A DNA stretch of 64,000 nt from Rhexocercosporidium sp. MPI-PUGE-AT-0058. Lineage: Eukaryota > Ascomycota > Leotiomycetes > Helotiales. Position 1 is the stretch's first letter; each line of letters begins with the position of its first letter. The position numbers and the translations under genes were made by a program. Below the pieces are notes generated by a model that saw only the letters and a list, made by a program, of their open reading frames with translations, did no database searches and was not told the origin of the DNA. Location: contig JAGTJL010000037.1 of NCBI GenBank assembly GCA_020746875.1, positions 1 to 64,000 of the forward strand. The letters run 5' to 3'. Below, one piece after another: positions 1 through 10,707 of the stretch.

Positions 1-1286
1 GCTTCCTCTGGAGTTTTCGTGTAGTTGTGGCCAACCTCTGGTCTGTTCCAGGTAGAGCCATTATAGATATTATGCACCGCATCACAATCACCGACAATAT
101 ACCTGTCGTTGTTTCCCCAGTCCCAATGCTCTTTTAAGATAGTCTGAAGCAAGTACGAATCCGCACATGATGGCACTCCATTTACTGCGTTGTAAGCGCA
201 CATAACAGATTGAACATTTGAGTCCCGGGCGCATGCCTGGAAGGGTGGGAGGAAATAGTCGCGTAGTTCCTGTGGACTTATTTTGGCATCGAAAGCGTAG
301 CGCGCAACGCCGTTCCACACTTCCAAGTCATAGCCTGCGAAGTGCTTGCAAGTTGCTGCTATTTTCATATACTTAGACCCAGGTGCTCCTTGGAGTCCTG
401 GGATTAGACTAGCCACGTAGCGTGAGGCGTGAAATGGGTCTTCTCCAGGAGTTTCTTGGCCTCTTCCCCATCTAGGACTATCGAAATGTTAGCTGGTTAT
501 GGAAAAGTATTTTGTTCACATATATGAACAGATGTGAACAGCATTCTTTGTCTCTAAGAAAACTGTGCCAAGAACAAAGATTTTGGAGGAAACATATAAA
601 TCTACTAAGACTTACTCTCTGTAAGGATTGATGTTGGGAGTCCAATAGTCAAGTCCCGCCTGGCCCCCGTTACTAAAGGCTCTCGCTTCTGTTGATATCA
701 CAGTTGCGATCTTATACACCAGATCGTCATCGAATGCTGCCCCCAAAGTAATTGGCATTGGGAATGAAGTGGCATATGAGTAGTCCTTGCCAGAGATAGA
801 AAAGTTCACCCCTGGAGAAATGGCGACGCCATGAAGAGCCTCGTTCCACCTGATGTTGTCAGTGCAATTCGATGTTTAGACATTCTGACAACTATAGAAG
901 TTGAATTAAATAAAAGAAACATACCAATCATAGGCAGGCAAACCAATGCGAGACACGCCGGGGCTTGCGCTTTGCATGTTTAATATCTTCTCAGCTTGGG
1001 TGAGCGCTGAAACGAGCTAGACGACATGTCAATACAGAATTCTCCTTACGACTAAAGCTGAGTAGTACACACAGCTTTTGCGCGGGTCTGACCATCTAAA
1101 GACTTGTTACATATCGAATTTTTCGCAAGCTAAATTAATTTAGTTCTCTTCTTTAATTGAATATGGATTGATATTACTCACTGGTCCATTCACACAATCT
1201 GGAAACGCTTTTAGCACATAAAGTGGTCTTTGTGCGAATGCACACCCAGCCAGGGCTGCCAAACACGCTGCGTAACCCACAAGCAT
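1..1286 (-). CDS. GH3 beta-xylosidase, N-terminal part (runs off the left edge)
   Basis: Secreted glycoside hydrolase family 3 enzyme that removes xylose from the non-reducing ends of xylo-oligosaccharides; it would act outside the cell in hemicellulose breakdown. Five exons read on the minus strand: 1286-1182, 1129-1073, 1016-925, 849-616 and 477-1. Four introns of 52, 56, 75 and 138 nt have GT..AG ends (GTGAGT, GTGTGT, GTATGT, GTAAGT donors) and keep the frame. The ATG at 1286-1284 opens a 19-residue hydrophobic signal peptide ending AFA-Q. Seen motifs: AYDWWNEALHG, the arginine loop RDPRWGRGQETPGEDP, KHFAGYD, and near residue 300 the VGDCDAV segment, whose first Asp matches the family nucleophile (SDC(D/G)AV type). 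About 321 of a usual 750-800 residues are present. Codon use is normal with no RIP damage although the RIP block starts 2.3 kb upstream. Bifunctional arabinofuranosidase activity cannot be excluded. Confidence 0.94.
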
Positions 1287-1560
1287 GTTTGTGGAATATA
1301 TCTCAATGGAAATGCCAGTTAGAGATTAACAAAGCAGAGCGAGTGTGGTGGAGATGGAACCCTCAGGGCACAGGAGGAGAAAGGCCATATACTTATACCT
1401 CTGGAAATACCCGGAATATTTGCACATAACTCTATTTCATCGCATATGCTGATTCGTGGAAGGTCATTACTTCTCAAAAAAGCTTCTTAGACGAATACTA
1501 CCTTAGACTTTCCGGAGAATCCGCCTATTATCATCAACCTCTAGGAGAGCCCTCCGTCTT

Positions 1561-3206
1561 AGCTTAAACTTTAAACGCCGGAGATTGCGTCAATGCCCCT
1601 CGTTCCTCTCGTTAGATGTTTACATTTCAGCCCTTAGCCACAGGATACCAGAAGAAAGAGTACGACTTGCATCCACTTACGAAGGTTCTTTAAGCAGAAA
1701 GTTTATCAGCTTACTGTAGAGTTGCGGGGTAGTAGAATGTTGGTTCAGTAGATCTCGAGCAAAAGCTTAAACTCGCTTAATTTGCCCTTCTTTTCGCTCT
1801 TCCCCTTAACGACGACGCAAACTGCCACATGTCTAGTTCGGAGAGCTTCAGCGTGTGGGGTCTTAATAGCTGATCTGCAAACCTTTGAGCTTAGCGATCC
1901 AATCCTCAAGCGGCGCTTATACGGCATTCAGGATGGTGCATGGTACGAAAGTACTACTCCATGGAATGGAAGTTCAGAGGACAATACTCCGTAATAACCG
2001 AAGATCAGAGCATCTAAGGATCCCTTGGCTTTTGAACCCGAGGTATTAATCCAGATTTTGTATGGCTGTCTTGTATGAGGACAGCTGAATAGCTTTGGGT
2101 GGTAAAAACAATTAAATCAATTAATTATAGTTTATGCCCACGCATTTCCGCCGATGCTTTGTGAAACCATGTAGGTAGAAGAACGCACGAGCTTAAACTT
2201 TGGGCTAGTACCTGCATAAATTTAATTTCAAATTACGAACGTTACTGATAGTGTTCTGCTCTTCGAGATAAACCATTATCTCGCTGCTAGCCCCCTCGGC
2301 CTCTGTATGTGATGATTTGAAATGACGTACTGATCATTCCCCTTGTGGTACGGCCTGCCTAATATCGGACACGTCGTAACTTATACTAGTTTACTAAACT
2401 TACTTAGATAGTGTAATTTGGCTTGGAAAGTACCTTCTTGTAAAGGGAACTTTCCAAAAAGTGTCAGGATAATTCCCTTATAGATTTTTAATGATCTGGG
2501 TACCTTGTTAGTGAAAGCAAAAGATCGGACAGGAAAATAGAAGCCGGCGCCTAATACCGACATACCTCTTGACCACGTGCTTGATATTTAGGCAAATCAC
2601 GAGCTACGAGTTAAAAACCTTTTTCGGGCTAGAATTGTGCAAACGATGAGCTGACAGATTTTTAGACGCCTGGTGCAGCTTTGTCGAGTATCTAGCTAAA
2701 CGGTAGAAGTGATTCGCATCAAGACGACTGGAATCTTACCCTCCCTCTTAATAATATAAGACAGCTTTTGTACGAAAGATATCTTAATACCGGACTCTGC
2801 TTATTAAATCTTTCCAGGACAAAGCTAGTTCCAGTACAAGAAGACATATCGATGTGTTCTATATACGTATTGCGCTCCATGGTACCTGCGGTGCTAATAC
2901 CTCGGTAGAGGTCTCGGGCCAGACCGAAGTTTCTTCTCCTAGATAGCTCGAATTTTTGGTGTTCGGACTCTTTTCTTGGATGATGGGTTTATACGCACGC
3001 TTATTAATAGTATTATAATCATAAACTGTAATAGGAAATGGATCCTCTCTGCTAGGGGCAGCCAAACCATAAAGAAAATTCGATCATCCTAAACATTAAC
3101 TAATGTTAAACGAACTACCGTGGTGCCGTAAAACTTGAAGTACAGTTCCGGCATCTATCCGAACCCGATGCATGAACAAAACACTCAATTCCCCATAGCT
3201 TAAACT
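1561..3206 (+). repeat. Four dispersed copies of AGCTTAAACT
   Basis: The identical 10-mer begins at 1561, 1764, 2190 and 3197, always on the plus strand. Flanking bases differ, so it is not a longer duplicated unit. It could be a regulatory site or a relic of an older repeat; no function can be assigned from sequence alone. Confidence 0.5.
1634..1639 (-). promoter_or_regulatory. Possible XlnR/Xyr1 site upstream of the GH3 gene
   Basis: TTAGCC on the plus strand is GGCTAA on the gene's strand, the core bound by the fungal xylanase regulator XlnR/Xyr1, about 350 bp upstream of the GH3 ATG. A TATA-like GATATATT lies roughly 15-20 bp before the ATG. One six-base match is weak evidence; its relevance is inferred only from the gene's function. 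Confidence 0.22.
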
Positions 3207-3549
3207 AATCGCAGCCAATCTGACCTTAATATCAACTCTCCCGATGCGATAAGGCTGAAGGGAGTTAATATACCCGATACGGAACATATTACTATAGTAC
3301 GGCTGTATATGGCAGTCAATGTATTCTCTGATGCTATAAACGGACGTGCTGCCACATTTTGGGGGGAAGATCCTGTCTTATGGATTCTGTGTTGCTTGTT
3401 GGATTTCGTTAGTGACAAAGCTTGAATGTGGACTTGGGACTGAAATGTCTATGACTCGAAAGCAAGCCAGAAGTGAAGTGTTGAAAATGTTTATTCCTAC
3501 GAGATTGAGATGCTGGATAATCGTGCTGTTGGGCTTGATGTGAGTATCC

Positions 3550-6016
3550 GGTACTCATGCTTAACTTAACTAAGTATTCAACTGTAAGTATATATTTCTT
3601 TTGGAATTTATTTTATTCTTTATTAGATTCTATTTTATTAAAGAATTATAAAGCGATTAATCTAATTAACGATCGTTTAATATTATTAAAAGGGTCTTTT
3701 GTGAAATCTATTCTTGAGGATTTAGTTAAGTATAAGAGCTCTTAATTGCTTATTATCGGGCGCGGAACTCGAGTTATAAAAGAAGTATTTAAAAGTCCGA
3801 ATAAAAAATCATTTAATCTTACGCTTTATAATATTACAGTTATAGAAAACGTTTATATTAATATTATTTCTGAAGCTTGATTATATAAAACTGGACTTTA
3901 ATTCTATAATATAAACTATATTTTAAGATAAAACGAAAAAAGCTTATTAATTAAAGAATATCTTATAATACAATAGCTAAAACGTAAATAAAACTTCGTT
4001 TTCTTTAAATATAAGTTACGTTTAATCTATTCTCCGAGATTTCGTAATATATTCTTAAGCGTTATAAGAATTATAATATTTCTAACGCTTTTCAGAAAAG
4101 TAAATAAGCAGTATAAATTATTTAAAGATTATAAGGATCTTAGAACGAACTTGAAGCGTATTTAATATTTACGAGTAAGTTATTTAAGCCTAAATACTTT
4201 AAAGAAATTAATTAATATAATAAAAAATATTAAGATTATTAAAATAATAAGGAAGATTAAGTACGAGTAATATACTTTAATTCATATTATTTAAGTAATT
4301 TCTAAACGCTTATTAAAAAGGAAATCTCTTAAATTATTTTAAAAATCACTTAAGATTTATTTAATTATCCGAAATATTAAAGTAATTATTCTTAACTCCT
4401 TATACTTAAATGCAAGTATAACGGCTTACTCGTTAAATATATATTATAAACAAAAGCATACGACGAAGTATTTTAATATATTAAAAGCTTTAAAACTTAA
4501 GTGCGAAAGTAATTTAGATTTTTAATATATAAATTTAAATATAATTAAAAGAAAGCAGTTATTACAATTCGAGGATTTACGAGATATAAGTGATAAGCTA
4601 ATAAGCTCGGAATTGACCTTGAGCTCTTATTAACGGTAATTTATAAGCTAAATAACGAAGTCGAAAGAGCTAATTAAGAAGCAATTAATAAAAGCATTAA
4701 AATAAGATTATTAATTAATCTCTTAATAAATCTGAATATTAAATATGCACTCGTAAGGATTTATTTATATAATAAAAACTTAAATCGAGCATATAACTAG
4801 CTATTACTTATTAAAATTAATAATAAATAGTTTCAGAATTATTTTCGATAATATAATTTAACGCTTATTATAAGACTTATTATATATTTCAAATTAAATT
4901 AAAATAGGATTTATATATATAATTGTAAAGCGTACTTATAAATAATAGAAAAAGCTAAAGAATGAGATTAAAGGACGTTTAAAATAATTACGCGTACGTA
5001 TATCGGATATCTTATAAGTTTCTACGCTTTTAATATTTACAGGATTTAAGTGCCACGTCTCGATAGAATAATTATCACGCGTAATATACGCTTTAACGAA
5101 AATAACTTTTATATCACTTTAAATAAAAAAGTAAAAATCGCGATTTAAGAAGCTCGGTTTATTTATAATCTTATTAAAGAAGACGAGTTTATTATAAATT
5201 AAAATTAGAATTATTAAGAATATTATTAAAAATGTAATTATTAAAGAAAATAATAAGAATCTCTTAAGCAAAGACTTATTTTTATTATATACTAAACGAA
5301 TTCAAAGATTAATTAAAAGCTCTAAGAATCAGAACTTAAGAATAAAATAATATATTAATAGCTCGAGTATAATAAATAAACTTTTAATTTTAAAATATAT
5401 TCTTACTTTAAAAGATTTTTTTAAATAAAATAAGAAATTAAAATAGAATACGTTAAATTAAGAATTTATTTTAAGTATAAAGCAGGATTTAAAAGCATTC
5501 GATTCGCGTAAGAATATATAATTTATAAATCGAGATTCGAACGTATTATAAGGTTAAACGCGAGATCCGCCTCGATTATCACGTATCGAGATTTAAATAT
5601 TATTAAGACTTCGATTATAAAAAAAGATTTCGGTAATAATTTTAATATTATATCTTCAAATTAAAATAAAGAATACTCGGACGACAAAAGTCAGATAAGC
5701 GAGAATAATACGCTCTTAAATTACTGCGGAAAAAGCTTAATTAAAATTAAGTATACTTATTAAAAGCTCGGCAAAAATAAAAATAAAAATAAAAATAAAA
5801 ATAAAAATAAAAATAAAAATAAAAATAAAAATAAAAATAAAAATAAAAATAAAAATAAAAATAAAAATAAAAATAAAAATAAAAATAAAAATAAAAATAA
5901 AAATAAAAATAAAAATAAAAATAAAAATAAAAATAAAAATAAAAATAAAAATAAAAATAAAAATAAAAATAAAAAAATAAAATTACGAAAAGATTAAAGC
6001 GATAAAATATTTACAA
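3550..6016 (+). pseudogene. Copia-1: RIP-broken Ty1/Copia protease-integrase fragment
   Basis: Plus-strand remnant of a Ty1/Copia polyprotein. Near 3620 an LLDS segment followed by an LINDR-like stretch fits the aspartic-protease start. GTRVIKEV near 3765, a GAG_pre-integrase-like HLSPKALEKL region near 4170-4210 (read through RIP changes), and an integrase C-terminal signature TYIGYLISFYAFNIYR at about 4994-5040, followed by LDRIIITRNIRFNEN, give the usual Copia order. Many internal TAA/TAG codons sit at Gln/Trp positions. Gag and the 5' LTR are missing: the left edge at about 3550 meets non-transposon DNA abruptly. The 3' part is cut by the Fot1-like element at 6017. No reverse transcriptase is visible, so the element is truncated at both ends. 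Confidence 0.75.
5773..5970 (+). repeat. (AAAAAT)33 hexanucleotide microsatellite
   Basis: Thirty-three uninterrupted identical AAAAAT units (198 bp) in the 3' part of Copia-1, read as Lys-Asn repeats in the coding direction. The lack of variation among units, in strongly mutated surroundings, suggests expansion after RIP rather than RIP of an older repeat. Confidence 0.95.
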
Positions 6017-6018
6017 TA

Positions 6019-6098
6019 GCCGGTTCACCTCCTGTATGCTCGGGGACTCGCTTATAGTCGGGGAAAGCGAGTATCCCGCGAAAGCGAGTATTTCGCGC
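6019..6098 (+). repeat. Left terminal inverted repeat of the Fot1-like element
   Basis: An 80-bp GC-rich end. It contains an internal near-repeat, AAAGCGAGTATCCCGCG followed by AAAGCGAGTATTTCGCG. It pairs with 8403-8482 on the opposite strand with only transition differences, and it kept GC-rich sequence although the body of the element is RIP-mutated. Confidence 0.92.
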
Positions 6099-6199
6099 CA
6101 GATCGCGTTACTAAGGATTTTAAGCGTAAATTATATCTCTTTATAAATAAATTTTTAATTAAGACTTTTATATAATATTATTTGTAATAAAACTATAAC

Positions 6200-8280
6200 T
6201 CTTATTTAATTTAAAATAAAGAACTTTTAATAAAGGAATTACTACTTTAAATATATTATTAAATTAAATTATAATAAAGCTTTTACAAAAGCCCGCGAAT
6301 AGAAAATTACTTTCTTATCGAGTAATTAATTACTGCGGCACAAATATATTTTATTAAAGAGGTTCGTCTAAAAAGTCTATTAATAAGTTAAAGAATTAAA
6401 TGCGGAATTCGTAAAGGACGTTTAATATATATAATAAAATAAATAAAATATTAATTAATACGTAAGATTAAGTAATTATATAATATTACTTAAGTTAATA
6501 AGAACTCGGCTTAAGTACGAGGTATAATATAATTTATATTATAATCTGCCACTTAAAGTAAATATATTATTATATTTATATGTATTTTTATTAATAATTA
6601 TAAACTTAATTTCCGAATTAAAAGCTTCTTACACAACGATAATTCCAGAATTAATTAAAAAACCACGCTAAGTTTTATATAATTAAAACGAAGCTTATTA
6701 TATACGCACTACTTAATATATATACAGAAGATGAAGTTCGAAAGTAATTTAAAAAAGTAGAATTCGGTATAAATAAGTATAAAATTAAATAAATACAGAA
6801 TATCTTAAATATAAACGAATTAAGAGCACGAGTTAATTATTTTACTAAAGAATTTATTATCGTATTAATATAAGCTAAAGAATTATATATAACTTCTCTT
6901 AAGAATCGCAAATCTATTACGATTTTAAAGATAATATATATAAATAGACGAGAGCTACGTCTTTTATTTATTATTATTCCTAAAGTTAATATTATAAAGA
7001 ATTAAGTTGTGAAAATATTAAAAAGAGAAGAAATGATTACTTATACGCTTATAAGTTATATTAATAATAATAAAATAATAAAATACTTAAATCACTTAAT
7101 TAAATATACTAAAGCTAAGCTAAATAAACTTTAGAAGATCTTACTTTTAAATAGCTACGAATCTTGTTACTTTAAGTTATTCTAGTTAAAGTACGCCGAA
7201 AATCATATATATCCTTTCTATTACTTTTCTTATTTAACGTACGCTTTATAACCTCTCGACGTTAATATATTCCGGCCTTAGAAATATTATTATAACTTAA
7301 TAATTTAAGCCGTATTACGGAGCTTTGATTTTGAATATATTATTATTTTCTTCTTCCGCGACCTTATTAAAATCCGTACTTAAACCTTTAAAGAATATAC
7401 GATTATAAACGTATTTAAAACTTCCGGAATATAACTTGTTTTTTTAAAAGTAGGAATCGCTAAAATAAGAAAGTATAAGAAGAATTATAAGAAGAGAAAG
7501 TAAACGAAATTAATAAAGCTTAAAATAAAGATAAGCAGGATTTATTATCCTTACTTCTTTTTATACGAGATATTATATAAGAAGCTATTATAAAGCTTAT
7601 TACTTTAAAAGAGAAGGATTATATTTAATTCGTTAATAATATTCTTATTATATTTAAAAATATCGTTAAAAAAAGAATTATATAATTATATAAAGTATAT
7701 TTAATTACTTTAATGTATTCCGCGTTCTAAAAGAAGATTAAAATTAATATTAAACAAAAGAGGACTTCACGGAAAAGTATATAAAAGGAAGAAGAAGCTT
7801 TTGTAATAAATAATTTTAAGAAAAGATTAAAATAAAAAATAAGAAAAAATCAAGCGAAGCTTTACGAAAAGTAAAGAAAAAGCTTAATATAATAATTAAT
7901 AAAATAAAGAATATTCTTTATATAAAAGGTATATAAGCACGAAAAGATAAGAAGTTACGACGAGAGCGTCTTAAAATTTATATTCGGCGGGAAGACCTTC
8001 CTTTACTTAAAGATCTTATTCTAATTAAGGACTTCGAAAAGCGATTTATAATCTTTAAATAATCTTTATATAATAAAATGGCTTTCTATAACTTTTAATA
8101 TAAGTTTATAAAGCTAAAGCATAAGTAAAGATAATAGAATTAAGTTAAGAAATAGAGTTTAAATTTAGAAATACTTATTCCGAAGTAATTAAAGATTACG
8201 TCGATTCTGAGCTTAATCCCGACGATTAAAATACTCTTAAAAAATCGTCAAATACCAAGTTTAATTATAAATTATTTAAT
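6200..8280 (+). pseudogene. Fot1/pogo transposase relict (DDE_1 type)
   Basis: The limits are approximate. At about 7226-7290 the plus strand reads LTYAL*PLDVNIFRP*KYYYN, which is the conserved pogo/Fot1 block with QPLDV and a following Trp, where the stops are RIP products of CAA and TGG. Just upstream, KILLLNSYES fits the ILLLDGHxSH segment that carries a catalytic Asp (Asp changed to Asn), and NHIYPFYYFSYLT fits the following strand. The N-terminal DNA-binding part could not be recognised with confidence. Frame and order are right for a single-ORF transposase; many stops make it non-functional. Confidence 0.8.
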
Positions 8281-8402
8281 TTCATTACTTATCAGGCCGA
8301 TTTCGTATTCTTTTAGTTTTCTTTACGAAATTAATTATTAAGTCTATTTAATTTAAGTAACAACTATTAATAAATTTAATAACCTTAATAAATTCTAATA
8401 TA

Positions 8403-8482
8403 GCGCGGAACACTCGCTTTCGCGGGACACTCGCTTTCCCCGACTGTAAGCGAGTCCCCGAGTATACAGAAGGTGAACCGGT
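8403..8482 (-). repeat. Right terminal inverted repeat of the Fot1-like element
   Basis: Reverse complement of 6019-6098 with about eight C/T or G/A differences; ends GGTGAACCGGT before the TA target duplicate. Confidence 0.92.
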
Positions 8483-8484
8483 TA

Positions 8485-8742
8485 TTAATACTTATAATTA
8501 TCTTTAAATAAATACGCCTCGATAAAAGTAATTTTAAGCTCGGAAGTAAGCTTAATCTCGGAGATAATTAAATCCTCGATTAATATAATAATCTTCAGTC
8601 CGAAATCGATTAGATATTTCACGGGCTTATATTTAATTAATATATATTATTAAAAAAGAAAGATGATTGTCGAGATTTAATAAAGATTATACATTATATA
8701 ATTATGATAACAATATAATCGAGCCGTTAATTATTAAAAAAG
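8485..8742. other. Unassigned RIP-mutated DNA, probably the 3' remnant of Copia-1
   Basis: AT-rich sequence between the Fot1-like element and a solo LTR. It should continue Copia-1 after removal of the Fot1-like insertion, but no domain is legible. It could also be the 5' part of the piggyBac element. Confidence 0.35.
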
Positions 8743-9036
8743 TGTGAGAATAGGGGAGCCAATCAGGAATGAGGAAGCGCAGTAGGTGAGGACACGTAAT
8801 TAAAGAGAGAGAATTGCTTGCTTGCTTGCTTACTTAAAGAGCTAGAAGAGCTCTTCGGTAATTATATACAAAATAATAGCTTCTTTAAAAGCTTCTACGA
8901 CTACGTAATTAATTACGTAGCTTATACGAGCTACGTAATTAAATACAAGCGTAATTTCCGGGCCGCGTAAGCAGTGGAAAATCCTTCGGCTATTCTAGGG
9001 TAGAATCGGTACGAGTTACCGAAGTCAAATCCAACA
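8743..9036. repeat. Solo LTR, family A, copy 1 (shortened)
   Basis: 294 bp with ends TGTGAGA...CCAACA (TG..CA). It is much richer in GC than its surroundings and has CA/TG preserved. It contains a (TTGC)n run, a perfect 20-bp palindrome CTACGTAATTAATTACGTAG and a TTCCGGGCCGCG block. Copy 2 lies at 17778-18119. Compared with it, this copy lacks two segments (about 27 and 21 bp), each bounded in copy 2 by short direct repeats (GTGAGA; TAATTTCC). Flanking 5-mers AAAAG/AAAAT match at four of five bases. On the minus strand the LTR would start TGTTGGAT. No internal element belonging to this family is visible here. Confidence 0.75.
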
Positions 9037-9582
9037 AAAATAATTAGAAAAGCGCTATAAACTCGCTAATAATATTTTAATTTATATAAAAGCTAATTAT
9101 TAAGGAAGGAGATTCCTTCTTCTCCTTTACTATCTTTATGAGGGCAGTGATTACGCAATCAGCTCTAAGAGCACAGACTATTACAGAATAAGGCAAGGAA
9201 AGGAAGGAATCACATATAAGCTGTGGTACCGCACCTATTATTAAAGCTACTTAAGCACCATTTTCAAAAGTATATTATTATCTTTAATAACTTATTTACA
9301 TTTAATAAGCTTATAAGCTACTTACGCGAGCTTAGTTTTAGTGCAATTAATACTGCTAGACAGGATTCTGAGGTAATTTAGCGCTTACTAAATATAAAGA
9401 AAAACAATAACAAAAGAGGATAATATAAGATAGCTTACAATAAGCTTTATATAGCTTATAGTCCCGATAACTTAATTATGCACGCTCTCTAGAACGATAA
9501 CGCTCCGTCGCTTTTTATGTCGAATTATGACGATAGTTCTGGCATAGTTAATACTCCTCGTTATAAGCCTGGTAAAGCTTTC
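9037..9582 (+). pseudogene. piggyBac-type transposase, segment 1 of 3
   Basis: Plus-strand coding relict of a DDE_Tnp_1_7 (piggyBac) transposase. From about 9220 the frame reads AVVPHLLLKLLKHHFQKYII then FNNLFTFNKLISYLRELSFS, matching the piggyBac block xFDNxFTSxxLxxYLRxxG, with the catalytic Asp changed to Asn. Later stretches (YKIAYNKLYIAYSPDNLIM, DNAPSLFMSNYDD) fit the following strands. Stops are at Gln positions. The frame stops at 9582 (..PGKAF), exactly at the 5-bp target CTTTC of Copia-B, and resumes at 45454. The N-terminal third is not recognisable; it may be lost or lie beyond the solo LTR on the left. Confidence 0.82.
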
Positions 9583-9780
9583 TGTCGTACAGGTTTTGGT
9601 TGGTTAGCTAAGCGAGCCCAATCAAGAGCACCATAACCATGGCGCTAATAAGCTCCCCTATTTAAGGAGCTTATACGCGCCATATATAAAAATAATATAA
9701 AGTCATATACGCAAGCAACTACGTAACCTTTAATAAACTTAATATTCGCCTTATAAAGCCTTAAAATATACTACACAATA
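9583..9780 (+). repeat. Copia-B 5' LTR
   Basis: 198 bp, TGTCGTACAGG...CTACACAATA. It still carries CA/TG (for example GAGCACCATAACCATGG) and so is only lightly RIP-mutated. The 3' copy differs mainly by C/T and G/A. Confidence 0.88.
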
Positions 9781-10222
9781 GTTATAAGCCCCGTGAGCTA
9801 TAAAAGCTTCCCAGTCGTATACACACGCCGACGTAGCTCTATAAAAGCATTTTATACCGCTGTTTAGAAGTTATTGCAACTCTTTAAACTCGTCGACAAC
9901 TCTTAAATCACTAAATATTCTCGACGTTATATTATTAATATATTTTAAATAAATAATATCACTTCTAAAACTATTTATAAATTACACCTTAAAGACACAA
10001 AAGGATTAGGCGACATAACACCTACGATTAAATTTCTATACTACGTTCATAAGTATATTAAATATAGTAAACCCTGCCGCTTTTATAAGAGGCTATATTT
10101 TAGAACTCCGACTAAAGGCTTTAACGCTTGAGAATACCGCTTAATAAGTGGCAAAGACACAGTTAAACTAGTATTACGCTAATGTTATAGCTTAAAAAGT
10201 AATAAACTTATAGCCGTCTTTA

Positions 10223-10707
10223 TGTCACGGTCCGTGTATTTACTCGGTGTAAATACGGTGGGTTATATTAATCTCAATAATTAAGAAGTAGGTGTATTAC
10301 GTACGGTAGAATAAATAATAATTAATATGAGTGAGATATTATTTTCAATTAAACACAAAGCTCTTATTTAATAGCAGACGTGCTAGTCTTATATAAAACC
10401 TTCGTTTTCCTTTAAATCCCTTAAATTCCTCGAGATACTAAATCCTTAAATCTCTAAATCCCTTTTACTATCGAGGAATCCACGGATTCAGGGATTTATT
10501 ACGTAATACGTGGTCGCAAAAACCTGCGATTACGATATTACTTTTAAGATTATATTATAAATAAAATGCTTTAAATATAAGTTAGTCTTAAGACTCCGTT
10601 AGCTTTTAAGAGCCGCGCTTCTAAAAACCACTTAATTCTTAAGATTATAATAACTTTTAAAACATTTCCTTTTAAGACTTAATAATTGTTTAAAAGCGTC
10701 TGTAATA
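10223..10707 (-). repeat. Gypsy-1 3' LTR
   Basis: 485 bp; on the minus strand it starts TATTACAGACGC (TGTTACGGACGC before RIP) and ends GGACCGTGACA. A polypurine tract AAAAAGGGAATAA lies directly upstream in the minus-strand sense. It differs from the 5' LTR almost only by transitions. Confidence 0.92.

Larger units (their letters stand above)
1287..3549. other. Intergenic DNA without a recognisable gene
   Basis: Base composition is balanced and there is no strong RIP signature. The open frames here are short (70 codons or fewer), overlap on both strands and match no family I recognise. The first few hundred bases are the GH3 promoter. The 10-mer AGCTTAAACT occurs four times on the plus strand. 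The right edge at about 3550 is an abrupt switch to AT-rich transposon sequence. Confidence 0.6.
6019..8482 (+). mobile_element. Fot1/pogo-type DNA transposon, RIP-broken
   Basis: A 2464-bp element with 80-bp terminal inverted repeats starting (A/G)CCGGTTCACC and flanked by TA on both sides (6017-6018 and 8483-8484), the target choice of the Tc1/mariner superfamily. The interior is AT-rich and carries a plus-strand transposase relict with a pogo/Fot1 DDE signature. The two ends differ only by C/T and G/A. The element is inserted into Copia-1. Confidence 0.88.

Noticed and set aside
1223..1429. 68-codon plus-strand ORF
   Set aside because: Antisense to the first GH3 exon and its leader.
5773..5970. 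CRISPR-like or telomeric array
   Set aside because: A plain hexanucleotide microsatellite without spacers; the unit is not a telomere repeat.
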